64,000 nt of DNA from Leptodontidium sp. MPI-SDFR-AT-0119 (taxonomy: Eukaryota > Ascomycota > Leotiomycetes > Helotiales > Leptodontidiaceae): contig JAHLEZ010000038.1 of NCBI GenBank assembly GCA_020726505.1, forward strand, positions 372,001-436,000, read 5' to 3'. Each line of letters starts with the position of its first letter. The stretch's first letter is position 1. The notes beneath the pieces were generated by a model, which worked only from the letters and a program-made list of their open reading frames with translations, did not search any database and was not told where the DNA came from. Below, piece by piece: positions 1 through 10,826 of this stretch. The position numbers and the translations under genes were made by a program.

Positions 1-417
1 GTAAATATCCCTTGATACTTAGCTTCTGTTCGTATTGGAATAACAAACTTACCAGTTGGCGTAATAAGCTGCTGTGCGATACTTGGAACAGCTGGAATTC
101 TCTTGCCGCTTCGCTTCTCGTATCCCTCTACACCACGGTACGAAACAAAGCACGACAACAGCAGGGAGTTTCAAAGTGCTCCACATTGTGAGTTGATGAT
201 AGCTAAGCTTCAATTCACCTGCAAGAAAATTCTGCGGGAATTCATATATATACTGTAACCTTATCTGACATTGACAGTGGCATATGCCTGATTCGGTAGG
301 CTTAAATGAGAACACACCTTTGTATCCCAAACTTGTCCTTATTTATTAATAGAGCAGCATCTCAATATGTTTACTACATAAACAGAATAGGCTTGTTCTA
401 AGCATAATTAGCTGTTC

Positions 418-945
418 CAAAACGATATTTCCCTAAGAGCAATCAAGCTTTAAATAACAGCTTAAAAAGTAATTCTTCTCGAGAATAGATAAAGAGCCAG
501 AAATGCCGCCTAATTCCCCGTACACAAGAACATTATATACTTACTAAAAGAGCACCGATTATTACAATGCGCCGAGCCACTCGATCGTCAACGAAGACAA
601 TTGCGTTAGACAAGCCTATAGAGCCTAGCCCGGTTGATCGGAAGATCAGGCAAGCGAACGGCAGGACAGTCGCATTAGAGGCAACCCCCGAGCTCTTAGA
701 AGCTGCGAAGAAGGAACCAATCCCGGATTTGCCACAACGAATCGATGAATTAATTAGAGAGAATGGGCGGTTGCGATTAGAGATCAGGTATTATCAGCAG
801 ATGCAGGAGGCAATCGAAGCTTTGTTGACAGATATGAAATTTGCGATACAAATTATGGAAAATAGTATTCTCAAGTTTAATACAACCCAAGAGGTGGCAG
901 AGGAGGACTGGTGTCGCACGTTGGGCGTAGATAGGAAGTAACTGA
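418..945 (+). repeat. Inverted repeat, copy A
   Basis: This segment matches the reverse complement of about 7805-8276. The match covers the upstream leader (a run beginning AAAACGATATTTCCCT near 420) as well as the coding part. Copy A carries a longer 3' coding segment of about 50 bases that copy B has lost. The two copies face each other and bracket the NLR gene block. It looks like a dispersed repeat family that carries its own small gene, but no terminal repeats or target duplications were recognised. Confidence 0.75.
567..941 (+). CDS. Small coiled-coil protein, repeat-borne family
   Basis: This is a 124-aa protein of unknown function, starting at an ATG. The N-terminus is basic and polar. 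A coiled-coil-like stretch lies around residues 55-85 (ENGRLRLEIRYYQQ...EAI), and the C-terminus ends in a DW...GV motif (EEDWCRTLGV). The same plan (EN..L..E...YQ....AI, then A..DW...GV) recurs in the protein at 10827-11276, so this is a family. The N-terminal two thirds is nearly identical to the inverted copy at 7781-8122. Here the C-terminus is intact, so this is the better preserved copy. No catalytic motif is visible. It may be a repeat-borne accessory gene; whether it is expressed cannot be judged. Confidence 0.55.
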   Translation: MRRATRSSTKTIALDKPIEPSPVDRKIRQANGRTVALEATPELLEAAKKEPIPDLPQRIDELIRENGRLRLEIRYYQQMQEAIEALLTDMKFAIQIMENSILKFNTTQEVAEEDWCRTLGVDRK

Positions 946-1241
946 CGTCATATACTTTACTTACGTATACTTTAACTTGATTTCGTATAAAAGGCCGCAC
1001 TTCTATTCCCACTCTAAGACGTATTTCGGCATATATTTATATTTGCGTATGCTTGAAATTTGATTTTGCAGAAAAGCCTTTATTCCATCCACCCCCTACT
1101 ATCGCTTGTCTCGAGGCATATGCTTAAATCTACGTATACTTAAACTAAGTTTGCAAAGCAATATCTTTAATCGTCGTCGTTTGTCTTAGGGGAATGTGTG
1201 GCTCTCGACACAGAAGTAGCATTTATCATGACGGAGCCTCT

Positions 1242-1384
1242 TCTTATTCCTACAGTCGCTTACAAAATCGGCTTCCCCTCACACTCGCTAAAGATTCTTA
1301 ACCCCACCGATCACTGAGTGCACAATCACGTGACTTTAAGTGTAACATAATACAACATCACGAAAGCGACTGTTAGGAATAAGA
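1242..1384. mobile_element. MITE-like element with ~20-bp terminal inverted repeats
   Basis: Bases 1242-1261 (TCTTATTCCTACAGTCGCTT) and 1364-1384 are reverse complements apart from one extra T. They enclose about 100 bp of non-coding DNA, which includes a TCACGTGA-type palindrome near 1326. Size and structure fit a miniature inverted-repeat element. It lies about 400 bp upstream of the NLR start codon, inside the probable promoter. The rest of 942-1786 shows no gene. Confidence 0.5.
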
Positions 1385-1786
1385 TCTGCGCTCGTTTTCA
1401 TTGATACGATATTACTGGAACGAATCTCGTTGTCTAAAAGGTCAAGTGTTGTCACGTATCAGCTGATTCTCAGCCCCAGCTCGTCCTAAAAATAGGCTGC
1501 GCTTCCCCGCTACGCTAACGATAGGAGCGGGTCGCCCACCTCTTATCTACCACTTCATCCTCTCCGTCGACTCCACCGCAATACATTGTAATTTACATCC
1601 AGCGTCATCATTGTCGTGACCGCGTATAAGCGTAGTGTTTCTTTCTACTTCAGACCTTTTAAACCCTCAGAGACTAGACTCCTGCCAAAATCCAGCGCGA
1701 GCTCTTCTCGTTTGCAGCAACCTTGTAAGAATCCTTCAAGTTTGCAGTACATGTTCTTAATGACTACCAGCTTTCATACGATAAGG

Positions 1787-4700
1787 ATGTCAGGCATCGA
1801 AGCAGCAGGCCTTGCGCTTGGTATGATCTCTGCTATTATTTCGATCATCGATGCTACCGGTAAAGTCTACGAGGCTGTCAAGGACGAAGCGGGTCTTCCA
1901 ACGAATTTTAAGAAGTCGGCGACAAAACTCCCTCTCATCTCAAAACTCCTCGAAGATGCGGAAAGATACGTCACGGCAGCGGACGAGGCGACGGAGACTG
2001 CATTCACACCTACTTTAGAGGACTGCAAAGCTCAAGCCACACAACTCCAGGACTTGTTTGAAAAGGTCATGCCAGAAGAGGGTGAATCGAGGTGGGATCG
2101 ATATGTGAAAGCTGCTCGGATTATTGGAAAAGGTGGCCGTGTAGAGAATTTGGTGGGGGGGATTCTGGACGACTTGCAGCTCTTGGCAACGAGGTTTCCA
2201 GAAGTAACGACTCAAAGAACGAAAGAACAGCTGGCAAAGGCCGTTGAGGAGGTGACTAAGATGGAACCTTCCCTCCCTGATGGCTTCGAACAAATGCCGA
2301 CATACGCACACTATGGCAGTGGCGCTCAAAACAATATCACTGGTCAACATACCAACACCGGTGGCAATCAAATGTATGGTTCGGGTCAACAGTACATTGG
2401 TACCAATCACATTGGTATGCCAAAACCGTAGTATAGCGTATAAGAGTCTGTATTTAATGCGAATTATAGTTCAATATCATGCTCCACCCGCTATTGATGG
2501 CGCTGATTCGCATGGAAATGTCTACTTTAAAGTACCCCGCCCTGCAAATCGTCTGTTCACTGGGCGTGTCGAGCTACTTGTTCGAATAAAGGCGATCTTA
2601 CATAGTGACATTACTGCTTCCGATAAACAACAAAGACGGTTTGTGATCACAGGACTTGGAGGACAGGGAAAAAGCGAGGTCTGTCTTCAGGTTGCAAACT
2701 TGTTAAAAGACGAGTACATTCACTATGAGGAGCTATTTATAGTATATCAGCTAACGGAAATAGCTTCTGGGGCATATTTTGGGTCGACGTCGACAAGCCT
2801 TCCACCGCTGAGCGTGACTTTACCGCCGTTGCAGAGCTACTCGGGCACTCGATTGAGACTATCCCCGAAGCACTCCAAGTCCTTGCAACTACGCATCGAA
2901 GCTGGCTCCTCATCCTCGATAATGCCGATGACCCGGAGTTTGACTACCAAATCTATTTTCCACCTGGAAATCACGGTGCCGTTCTCATGACATCTCGTGT
3001 TGCTGAATGTAGACAGTATAGTCCAGACGCATTTGAGGCACTAGAGGGTCTCGGAGAGGATGATTCAAAAGAACTTTTACTTAAAGCAGCTGGACTATCT
3101 CCAGAATCGTGGCCATCTCATGATGACCAAGCCAAAGAAGTAGTCGGCCTCCTCGGGTCGCATACGCTTGCTCTGATACAGGCCGGGGCGTACATCAGTC
3201 AAGGTCACTGCCAACTCCACGAATACCCCGAGGTTTACCAACGGCAGCGACAGCGGCTCTTGAAGTACCGACCGAAGCAGGCCCAGTCGAGGTATCGTGA
3301 TGTTTACGCGACCTTCGAAGCCTCCGCAGACGTTTTGGAGCAGTCCCGAAGCGAGTCTGCAGAAGACGCTTTACGCTTACTTGAGATCCTGTCGATGCTT
3401 GACTCTGGCGTACTTCCTCTTCAGATGTTCGAGGAGGCATGGGAGGGTTGCAAAGAGATCTCACGGGCTAGTGACGAGGCTACAGATATCGACGAATTTA
3501 CCCAACGTCACGTTTCGCAATTGCCAAGTTTTATGGTCCCAGAGGACGACAAATGGGATCCTTTTCGTCTCACAGAGGCCAGTTCTCTCCTTGTATCACT
3601 TTCCCTAATCACTCGACAAGACTTAGGCAGCTACCTCGGATTATCGATGCACCCATTGACTCACGCTTGGGCTAAGGATCGACAGGACTCAGAGCGTCAA
3701 GGTGTGGCATGGATCGCAGCTGGTTGTATTCTTGGATTTTCTCGCTCGAACACCCGCATGTGGCAAGAACAAGAGAGACGTCTTCTTCCGCATATCTTGT
3801 CTTATTTGGATATAAAGGTCAAGAAGGCATTTGGATTCGCATCGAAAGCAGTTGTCACTCCGCTTGTTCTTAGATGCGGCGGGGCTCTGTTGAATATGCG
3901 ACAAGACTCTAGGTTTAGTCGATTGATACAAGACACCTTCCTCGAGCTTGGCCAAACCCTGACCGAGCCGTCGGAAGAGTTCTTGCCGCTGTATGACCTT
4001 CAGGCAAGAAGCTTAATGGATCTCGGGAAGAATAAAGAAGCCGTTGCGCTGCTTGAGCAGGTGGTCAAGATCCGAGAAACCACGCTAGCCGAGACGCACC
4101 CGGACCGGCTTAACTCGCAGCACGTCTTAGCAGTAGCGTACCAGGCGAATGGGCAGGTCGTTGAAGCCGTGGCGCTGCTCGAGCAAGTAGTCAAGATCCG
4201 AGAAACTACGCAAGCCGAGACGCACCCGGACCGGCTCACGTCGCAGCAGGTCTTAGCAACAGCGTACCAGGCGAATGGGCAGGTCATTGAAGCCGTGGCG
4301 CTGCTCGAGCAAGTGGTCAAGATCCGAGAAACCACACAGGTCGAGACGCACCCGTACCGGCTCGCGTCGCAGCACGCCTTAGCAGGAGCGTACCAGATGA
4401 ATGGGCAGGTCGTTGAAGCCGTGGCGCTGCTCGAGAAGGTAGTCAGGATCTGGGAGACCACGCAGGCCGAGACGCACCCGTACCGGCTCGCGTCGCAGCA
4501 CGCCTTAGCAGGAGCGTACCAGGCGAATGGGCAGGTCGTTGAAGCCGTGGCGCTGCTCGAGCAAGTAGTCAAGATCCGAGAGACCACGCAAGCCGAGACG
4601 CACCCGGACCGGCTCAACTCGCAGCACGTCTTAGCAGTAGTATACGAGGCGAATGGGCAGGTCGTTGAAGCCGTGGCGCTGCTTGAGCAAGTAGTCAAGA

Positions 4701-5287
4701 TCCGAGAAACTACGCTAGCCGAGACGCACCCGGACCGGCTCAACTCGCAGCACGCCTTAGCAGTAGTATACGAGGCGAATGGGCAGGTCGTTAAAGCCGT
4801 GGCGCTACTCGAGCAAGTGGTCAAGATCCAAGAGACTACGCTAGCCGAGACGCACCCGTACCGGCTCGCGTCGCAGCACGCCTTAGCAGGAGCGTACCAG
4901 GCGAATAGGCAGGTCGTTGAAGCCGTGGCGCTGCTTGAGCAAGTGGTTAAGATCTGGGAGACCACGCTAGCCGAGACGCACCCGTACCGGCTCGCGTCGC
5001 AGCACGCACTCGCGAGAGCATATCAAGCCAACGGCCAGGTCAAGGAGGCCGTGGCGCTGCTTGAGAAGGTCGTTGAAATCCGCGCTACCACGCTGCCAGA
5101 GACGCACCCGTCCCGGCTCGCGTCACAGCACGCACTCGCGGGAGCATATCGAGCAAACGGCCAGGTCAAGGAGGCCGTAGCGTTACTCGAGAAGGTGGTG
5201 GAGATTAAAAGGATGACATTACTTGCCAGCCATCCTAGTCGTATAGTATCAGAAGATGCACTTTTGTATTTTCTGTCGTTGCTTTAA
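1787..5287 (+). CDS. NOD-like receptor: SesA - sigma-type motif - NB-ARC - TPR
   Basis: Exons are 1787-2414, 2470-2713 and 2764-5287 (introns of 55 and 50 nt), giving 1131 aa with no break. Residues 1-165 match the SesA-type N-terminal domain of fungal STAND NTPases. Residues 176-209 are a Gly/Asn/Gln-rich tract (YGSGAQNN... YGSGQQYIG), as in the sigma-type amyloid motif. NB-ARC follows: P-loop GLGGQGKS at about 271-278, Walker B LLILDNADD near 339-347, then the TSR of the sensor region. From residue 716 to the end are ten 42-residue TPRs (HP.RL.SQHALA.AYQANGQV). By family, ligand sensing by the repeats drives nucleotide-dependent oligomerisation, and the amyloid motif passes the signal to a partner in heterokaryon incompatibility or innate-type cell death. 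The first two junctions keep domain order and phase, which supports the model. No partner effector with the same motif is seen in this window. Confidence 0.9.
4037..5284 (+). repeat. Ten 126-bp tandem TPR-coding repeats
   Basis: Units start exactly every 126 bases (4037, 4163, ... 5171), each coding 42 residues beginning EAVALLE. Units 1-8 are nearly identical at the DNA level; units 9 and 10 are more diverged and the last is truncated. Differences cluster at a few codons: R/W/Q before ET, L/Q after TT, D/Y/S after HP, and N/T/A after RL. This pattern fits concerted exchange among units with variation kept at exposed positions. Confidence 0.95.
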
Positions 5288-5582
5288 TTTATAAAAATTC
5301 TCTTTAACACAACTTCTCCTTCCATATACGAAACAATTCAAAAAACGACATAATATAATAGATTATGTATAAGTTCACGACAGTTTTGAGGCTTTAACAT
5401 CTCAAAATGCTCAAACAATTCTTCTCTTATATATTTTTATAACTTTGATGAAGAGGGGGCCTGGGGGAGATGACTCTTATATACTATGCTTATAATATTC
5501 TAGAGGATTCAAGTTCATTCTGTTGATGTAGTGATGTGCTTGGCGTTCACTAGTCACATGATGCCTCGCTTAGGCCTGCATT

Positions 5583-6089
5583 TTAGGTGGGGCTCCGAAT
5601 CTTCTGCAGAGTGTGGAGAGGAAGCCGATTTTGTAAGCGACTGTACTGCCCAACACCTGAGCGACCATCTGGAAGCGACACGAGCATATTGACTCCCTTG
5701 TAGCTTACAGCCGAAGCGTTATTAAAATCAACACATCCTCTACCAATTTGGCCCAGGGCGAGGTAAGCCACGCCTATATCCCGGCCTTCCCTGCCGTAGA
5801 ATCTATACTGAGTAGGATAATGTGGTAGTGAGACGTAGCAGCCAGTTGAATTTTCAACCCCGCCGAAGTATCTAATACTTTTGATATCTGGAATCGTCCA
5901 CGGTAATGGTGTGATGTGTCCACCCGTGGATCCAATGGATGCAACAACTGCTTCCGCTGAGGTGCAGTTGGGGGCAGGAAACCCGGTAATGTAGACTTGG
6001 CCGCAGGAGGAGTTATCTGAACGCTCTATGGCAGAGGCGGGGCTTCCGAGGAGAGCAACTGCCTGGAGGCCGCGACTCAGCACAAACAT
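5583..6089 (-). CDS. Small secreted protein, four cysteines
   Basis: A single-exon 168-aa protein from an ATG at 6089. Residues 1-20 (MFVLSRGLQAVALLGSPASA) look like a signal peptide with an AxA-type cleavage site. The mature part has four cysteines (near SSCGQ, PNCTS, TGCYV, GRGCVDF), enough for two disulfides, and several N-glycosylation sequons (NSS, NCT, NST, NNA-S). The arginine-rich tail has no hydrophobic segment, so secretion rather than GPI anchoring is likely. I do not recognise the family. Gene size and cysteine content fit an effector-like or wall-associated secreted protein. Confidence 0.7.
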   Translation of the reverse strand: MFVLSRGLQAVALLGSPASAIERSDNSSCGQVYITGFPAPNCTSAEAVVASIGSTGGHITPLPWTIPDIKSIRYFGGVENSTGCYVSLPHYPTQYRFYGREGRDIGVAYLALGQIGRGCVDFNNASAVSYKGVNMLVSLPDGRSGVGQYSRLQNRLPLHTLQKIRSPT

Positions 6090-6595
6090 TATAAGACTTG
6101 CTCTGGAGCGGGTTTAGAAGAATATCACACAAGGTCATTAGGATTTACCTTACGTGAAAGCCTTGAAGTACATACTTGCGATGCTGTGAAGCTGGTTTTT
6201 GGGGTGGGCTGGATGTTATTAAATACTGAATCGAGCCATAAACATCAATTTCTCTAACAGGCATAATCAAACAACACAAGTGCAAAAGGTTTTGTGGCCA
6301 CTTCCCCTTATTAATTAGGATCAATCCTATTTATCTACCAGCAAGTTATGTCATGTCCCTAATCATGTCAATCGGAAGCGTTTTCTTCAACGCCTACTAG
6401 GTGAGGAAGATCCCGAGAAAGGAATAAACACCGAAAGCTTTTGATTTTACGCAAGACGAGTTAGGGCACCAACAATTTCACATCACTAAGCGGGGTAGCT
6501 TCATCGAGAAAAGAAGCTTCAACATTTCAGAAGCTATTATTCAAGCGAACCTTCTATCAACGGCTCGATACAGGGTCCGTTGCCAGTACCACTCC

Positions 6596-7338
6596 TCAGA
6601 ATAAGCTAGAAGATTGGGGGCTCTTCCTCAGGTCCAGCCCAAACGGTAGATCGAAAGTGGTTCCGGCATCAAGCGGTGTGCCGCCACTTTCGAGGATGGG
6701 AAATGGAGGCAGAATTCTCTTCCCGGACCTCCCTGCTCTTGTTTGCTTGTGAGCTGGCATAGCGCTCCCGCCAAACTTTTCCAGCTTCTTTCCTGACACG
6801 AGCGCTTTGATAAACGCTGGAGGTGGAACTCGATCCGCTGAACGACGTGCCGCATGCTTGTCAACTTTCGCTTTGGTAGGAGTGGCCCTTGTCTGTTTCT
6901 TTCGAAGCTTGATATTCTTCATTTTTCTCCTCTTTGCCTTCATCTCTCCACCGCTATCTTCGTCGTCATCTTCGTTTGTGTCCTCGTCCGTCATGAAGTC
7001 GTCCATAGTGAGCGATTCTGCAATCATTTCTGGATAATTCCGTTTCTGCCAAAGCATTAGAAGAGCTGCTGGACCCGGGAGGAAGGACGTACCAGAGAGG
7101 ATATAGAATCAAGATCCCCTTCAGCCGTCTGAAGCAGGTAAAGCTTCCTACTTGCATTGTCTATGATCTTGAACTCAATATCACAAAACGGCCACACTTT
7201 CTTCAGCTGCACAATCTTTTTATGCATACCCCACTTTCTCTTGAGGAAACTGGCGCGTTCCGTTTTCATTATCTGTTCTGCGACAATGTCGTTGGCGAGT
7301 CCTTCAGCCATGTTTCGCAAGGTGTTGGCTGAAGACAT
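6596..7338 (-). CDS. Basic/acidic nuclear-type protein, unknown
   Basis: Two exons, 7338-7093 and 7045-6596, are joined across a 47-nt intron (donor GTACGT, branch TCTAAT, acceptor GCAG), giving 231 aa. Residues 1-82 are helical and rich in K and R. The middle has an acidic run (DEDTNEDDDEDSGGE) followed by a strongly basic tract (KAKRRKMKNIKLRKK) that would serve as a nuclear localisation signal. The tail is Pro/Gly-rich. No catalytic or DNA-binding signature is recognised. Composition suggests a chromatin- or nucleolus-associated protein, which is inference only. Confidence 0.7.
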
Positions 7339-7580
7339 CTGATCTCACAAGTGCTGAGCTTAATACGGTTATGCCTGGAAAGACTCCTGACTTATATAGC
7401 CATGGAATCGGTAGCTCGCGCACGCAGATTAAGTTCGGCTATACGACCTTGCAAAGGGGGCATGGATACCGCAATGTATTCGAGCATGCTCCTATTCAAG
7501 CAGCCTATATAAGCAGACACCTATTCAAGCAGACTCCTAGGCATGTGCACAGGTATGGCAGTTGCAGGAATAAGCGAAAG

Positions 7581-7692
7581 GCGAATTTTGCTAAGGATAA
7601 CTAACTCCGTCGGTCGCTGAGTTGCGCAGCGGCACAGCGAATTTTGCTAAGGATAACTAACTCCGTTGGTCGCTGAGTTGCGCAGCGGCACA
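7581..7692. repeat. Two tandem copies of a 56-bp unit
   Basis: The unit starting GCGAATTTTGCTAAGG at 7581 recurs at 7637 with one C/T difference, and a third copy starts and stops at 7693. The DNA is non-coding, between the nuclear-type gene and repeat copy B. Confidence 0.9.
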
Positions 7693-7780
7693 GCGAATCC
7701 ACAACGTTCTCGCTTAAAAGTTAGGAGATCATTTTGGGAATAGGCGCTGCGGCAAGTATCGCTTGCCCCGCCAGTTCCCC

Positions 7781-8122
7781 CTAGGCTCGCTTAATCACGT
7801 CCGATTCCACCTCAGTCACTGTCTGCGCCCAACGTGCGACACCAGTCCTCCTCTGCGACCTCTTTTGAACTTCTGCCTCCAAAGCTTCGATTGCCTCCTG
7901 CATCCGCTGATGATACCTAATCTCTAATCGCAACCGCCCATTCTCTCTGGTCAGTTCATCGATTCGCTGTGACAAATCCGGGATCGGTTCCTTTTTCGTA
8001 GCTTCTAAGAGCTCAGGGGTTGCCTCTAGTGCGATAATCTTGCCGTTCTGATCAACCGAGCTAGGCTCTATGGGCTTGTCTAACGCAATTGTCTTCGTTG
8101 ACGATCGAGTGGCTCGGCGCAT
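7781..8122 (-). pseudogene. Decayed copy of the repeat-borne coiled-coil gene
   Basis: Residues 1-75 of the 113-aa frame are almost the same as those of the gene at 567-941, including MRRATRSSTKTIALDKPIEP. After the coiled coil an internal deletion removes the segment present in copy A. A frame change then makes the conserved GAGGAGGACTGG stretch read as KRSQRRTGV instead of the DW motif. The frame stays open but its C-terminus is nonsense relative to the family, so I call it a broken copy. Confidence 0.6.
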
Positions 8123-8276
8123 GATTATGACGATCGGTGCTTTTCTGATAAGTATGTAATGTTCTTGTGTACGGGGAATTAGGTGGCATTTCTAACTCTT
8201 TATTTATTCTCGAGAAGAATTACTCTCCAAGCTGTTATTTAAAGCTTGATTACTCTCAGGGAAATATCGTTTTAGG
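7805..8276 (-). repeat. Inverted repeat, copy B
   Basis: Reverse-complement partner of 418-945. The leader next to the start codon, including the segment with TTCTCGAG and GTACGGGGAATTAGG, is conserved between copies with scattered substitutions. The conserved match ends near 8276 at CGTTTTAGG. It closes the ~7.9 kb block that contains the NLR. Confidence 0.75.
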
Positions 8277-8404
8277 ACAGTGCCTATATTAGAGGGGGGA
8301 ATCCTCTATTCAGGCATATTAAAGTTCGGGAGATTTAGAGGATTAATGATTGCACGAGTATGGTTCATTCCGCCCTTGGTCTATTTGACGCACGACTACC
8401 GAAG

Positions 8405-9385
8405 CTACATGGGTTCTTTCTTCCCTTCCTGCTGAGGCTTTTGCTTCTTGGACTTTTTCGCTTTCTTTCCCCCCTCGGTTTCCTTGATGAGCTTCCGAGG
8501 CTTCCGGTTGATGACAGGACATGCCTGGTGTGCAACCAGGGTTGCGGTGCTGATCGACACATCTGAAGACGAGTCATTGTTGACTGTTGGATTGGGGTAC
8601 GGATTGAGGCCCTTGTCGATCGTCACGAATGTGAAAGGGTCTGGACTTCCTGCCTCGTCCGATACGAGGATTTCATGCCCCCCTGGGAGCTTTGTTCGCT
8701 CCATCGATGACGTGACAAGGCTTTCGGCAGCACTCTGGTAGGTGGAAAGTTTTGTACCCATGGATTCAATCACGCTCTCGTGGCGTCGAAGTTCCTCTCG
8801 CAGCATCTCATTAACCATATGCAATGTGTCCATCTCAATTCGGGTCCTCTTGCCCTCCTCTTCAAGTGATAGCCGGGTCTGCGCGCATCCACTGTGAAGG
8901 TGCTGCTCTAGCTGGAGATGTCGTTGGAATGCCATTCGCCCCTGCATCTCGTTGTTTCGCGCAGTCTCGCTCTCATACAGAGCCGATCGGGTAGCTTCAC
9001 TGTCCTCTATGCTTGCCCGTAGCTTATTTTCAAGACAGGAGAGCTGTTCGTTGGCTAGGTCCATCTGCGCCTGGAATTTGCTGATGATCTCTTCGTCATG
9101 GTGGAATAGGTAAGCGTGGCTCTCGGAGGTGAGACAAATCAACTACAAAGGTTAGCCCAATAGCCCCCAAAGAGGGAGGACTGATCAAACGTTTGGTTCG
9201 CTAATAAGAGACGGGTCAAGATGTTCCATGGCTGTAGCTAGTCTGTCTTTCAAGCCTCGATCCAATTCAGTCTTCCCTTTTATGTCCGGGCCATTCACAG
9301 CGAAATTCCGTCTCCATCGTGGGGACTGACTAGATTCGCACTTTGTTGTTCGCTCTTCTAGGCATATGCCTGGGTCTGCCGACAT
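8405..9385 (-). CDS. Coiled-coil protein with lysine-rich tail
   Basis: Exon 1 (9385-9191, 65 codons) joins exon 2 (9142-8405) across a 48-nt intron with branch GCTAACC and acceptor TGTAG, giving 310 aa. Residues about 70-200 form a long amphipathic helix rich in E, L, R and Q (SCLENKLRASIEDSEATRSA and following), typical of a dimeric coiled coil. The last 40 residues are strongly basic (KPRKLIKETEGGKKAKKSKK). No enzyme motif is present. It belongs to a run of coiled-coil proteins of unknown role (9984, 10827, 19922). Confidence 0.7.
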
Positions 9386-9983
9386 TTAACGAGCGGCTTT
9401 TTTACGCATGTAACTTTAGGAGGATCTTAGCAAATTCCGTTCTCGGCACACGCTAATATTACACGAGTTACGCGCTAGCGCTAATGCGAGACTAAGAATG
9501 TGTGATCGAGCTCTACTCACAGCCAATAATCTCAGTCGACAAGCGCAGGGATCAGCCGCGCGGCCAGGAGTCCACTGAATCGTGCAACCCTTTTCGATGC
9601 CAGCTACTATACGGATCGAGTCTGTCTTGTTGTACTTGCGACCAAGAAGTTGAGTATCACCATATGTCAATTTTGGAGTATGAGAGATATGAAACTCTGG
9701 GAAACAGAGTAGAGCATGTCGGGTGGTAGCAGTGAAGGAAATGAAGAAGGCGTTACTATGACTTGCAACATTCCTACATCATTTCTCCTCCACGGGCTGT
9801 TTTTGAGACGGGTGGTCTGCTCGGGGTCCACCTTGGCTATTGGTTTTCGTTGTTGGTTTTTTATAGCCTTTACCAATCTACCGGGTCAGATAGATGAAGT
9901 CTTAAGCTGGCTACTGCCATGTATTCATTTGTTCAGCTCAAATTCCTGACACTTCACTTTCTCTCTCGTTTGCCCATATTACA

Positions 9984-10798
9984 ATGAATTCTGAATGGTC
10001 AGACCAAGCTGCACGTCGTCCTGGATTTTCCCAGCAAGCAGCACCACCTGACGATATCTGGTCGGAGAATGATGCGGCGCTTCTGCCAGATGTGCTCGAT
10101 GCGGACGTGCCATATATGCAACAATTCGAAGGCTCCTCGTTTCCAATCCGAACACATCAGAACTCTGGACCACAAGGCTACCGTGGACGATCAGCTCCAC
10201 AGCCGTACCAGCCAGGCAATAGGGCCGTTAACGCAAGGAGTGGCAGTTCCCTAACCAACCTCTCCGATCCTACCAGAAATCTCCATTCCCCACACTCGTG
10301 GGGGGGTGCAGACAACCAAGCATCCAAGCAACCGACTTCACAGGCTTTAGGAGGGACACACGATGACCTCCGGCGAGACGTTGATTACCTCCGGCGACAA
10401 GTTGATAGTCTCAGCCGTCATCTCAACTTCCTCCGCGGCGAGTTTGCAAAGAACCGCGAGGCTAAGGACAGATGGGTTGAAATGGAGGAGAAGTGGAGTA
10501 GGATCGAGGAGAAAGTCATGAGGTACGACAATCCAGACGATTTGTTCAATAAGCTTGAAGGGAAGTTCAAAAGAACGTGAGAATTCCACTCCATACTACA
10601 AGATTACGCACTGACCCCACCAGAATGGATAAGAATAATAAATCTATTAGAGATTGGGTTCAAGTTGCTGTGGACGGGTCTGCGGAGGATGACATGAATG
10701 GTGGCACAGGAGGATACAAGAACAGTACCTGGGGTGAACAGATGGAAGTTGGGGATGGTGAGAATCAAGACGGTGCTTCATTTGATTTCTTGAAGTGA
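9984..10798 (+). CDS. Disordered protein with central coiled coil
   Basis: Exons 9984-10576 and 10624-10798 (47-nt intron with CACTGAC branch) give 255 aa. The N-terminal half is Pro/Ser/Gln-rich and probably disordered. Residues about 125-190 form a charged coiled coil (DDLRRDVDYLRRQVDSLSRH...). The second exon adds an acidic Gly-rich tail. It is transcribed towards the coiled-coil gene at 10827-11276, with only 28 bases between the stop codons. Function unknown. Confidence 0.7.
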
Positions 10799-10826
10799 GG
10801 TTTAGAGTCGAGAATGCGTTTATTCT

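Noticed and set aside
1..417. Coding frame 49-330 on the minus strand
   Set aside because: 93 aa, low-quality composition, no splice or domain support; left as unassigned sequence at the window edge.
2280..2990. Separate gene for the P-loop part
   Set aside because: It is exon 2 of the NLR flanked by two good introns; its first codons and its last part are out-of-frame intron or exon sequence.
4000..4965. 321-aa minus-strand frame over the TPR repeats
   Set aside because: Ser/Cys/Thr repeats are the antisense reading of the 126-bp units; the plus strand has the domain structure.
6807..7060. Plus-strand frames rich in Ser/Phe opposite the nuclear-type gene
   Set aside because: They are shadows of the acidic and lysine-rich codons of the spliced minus-strand gene.
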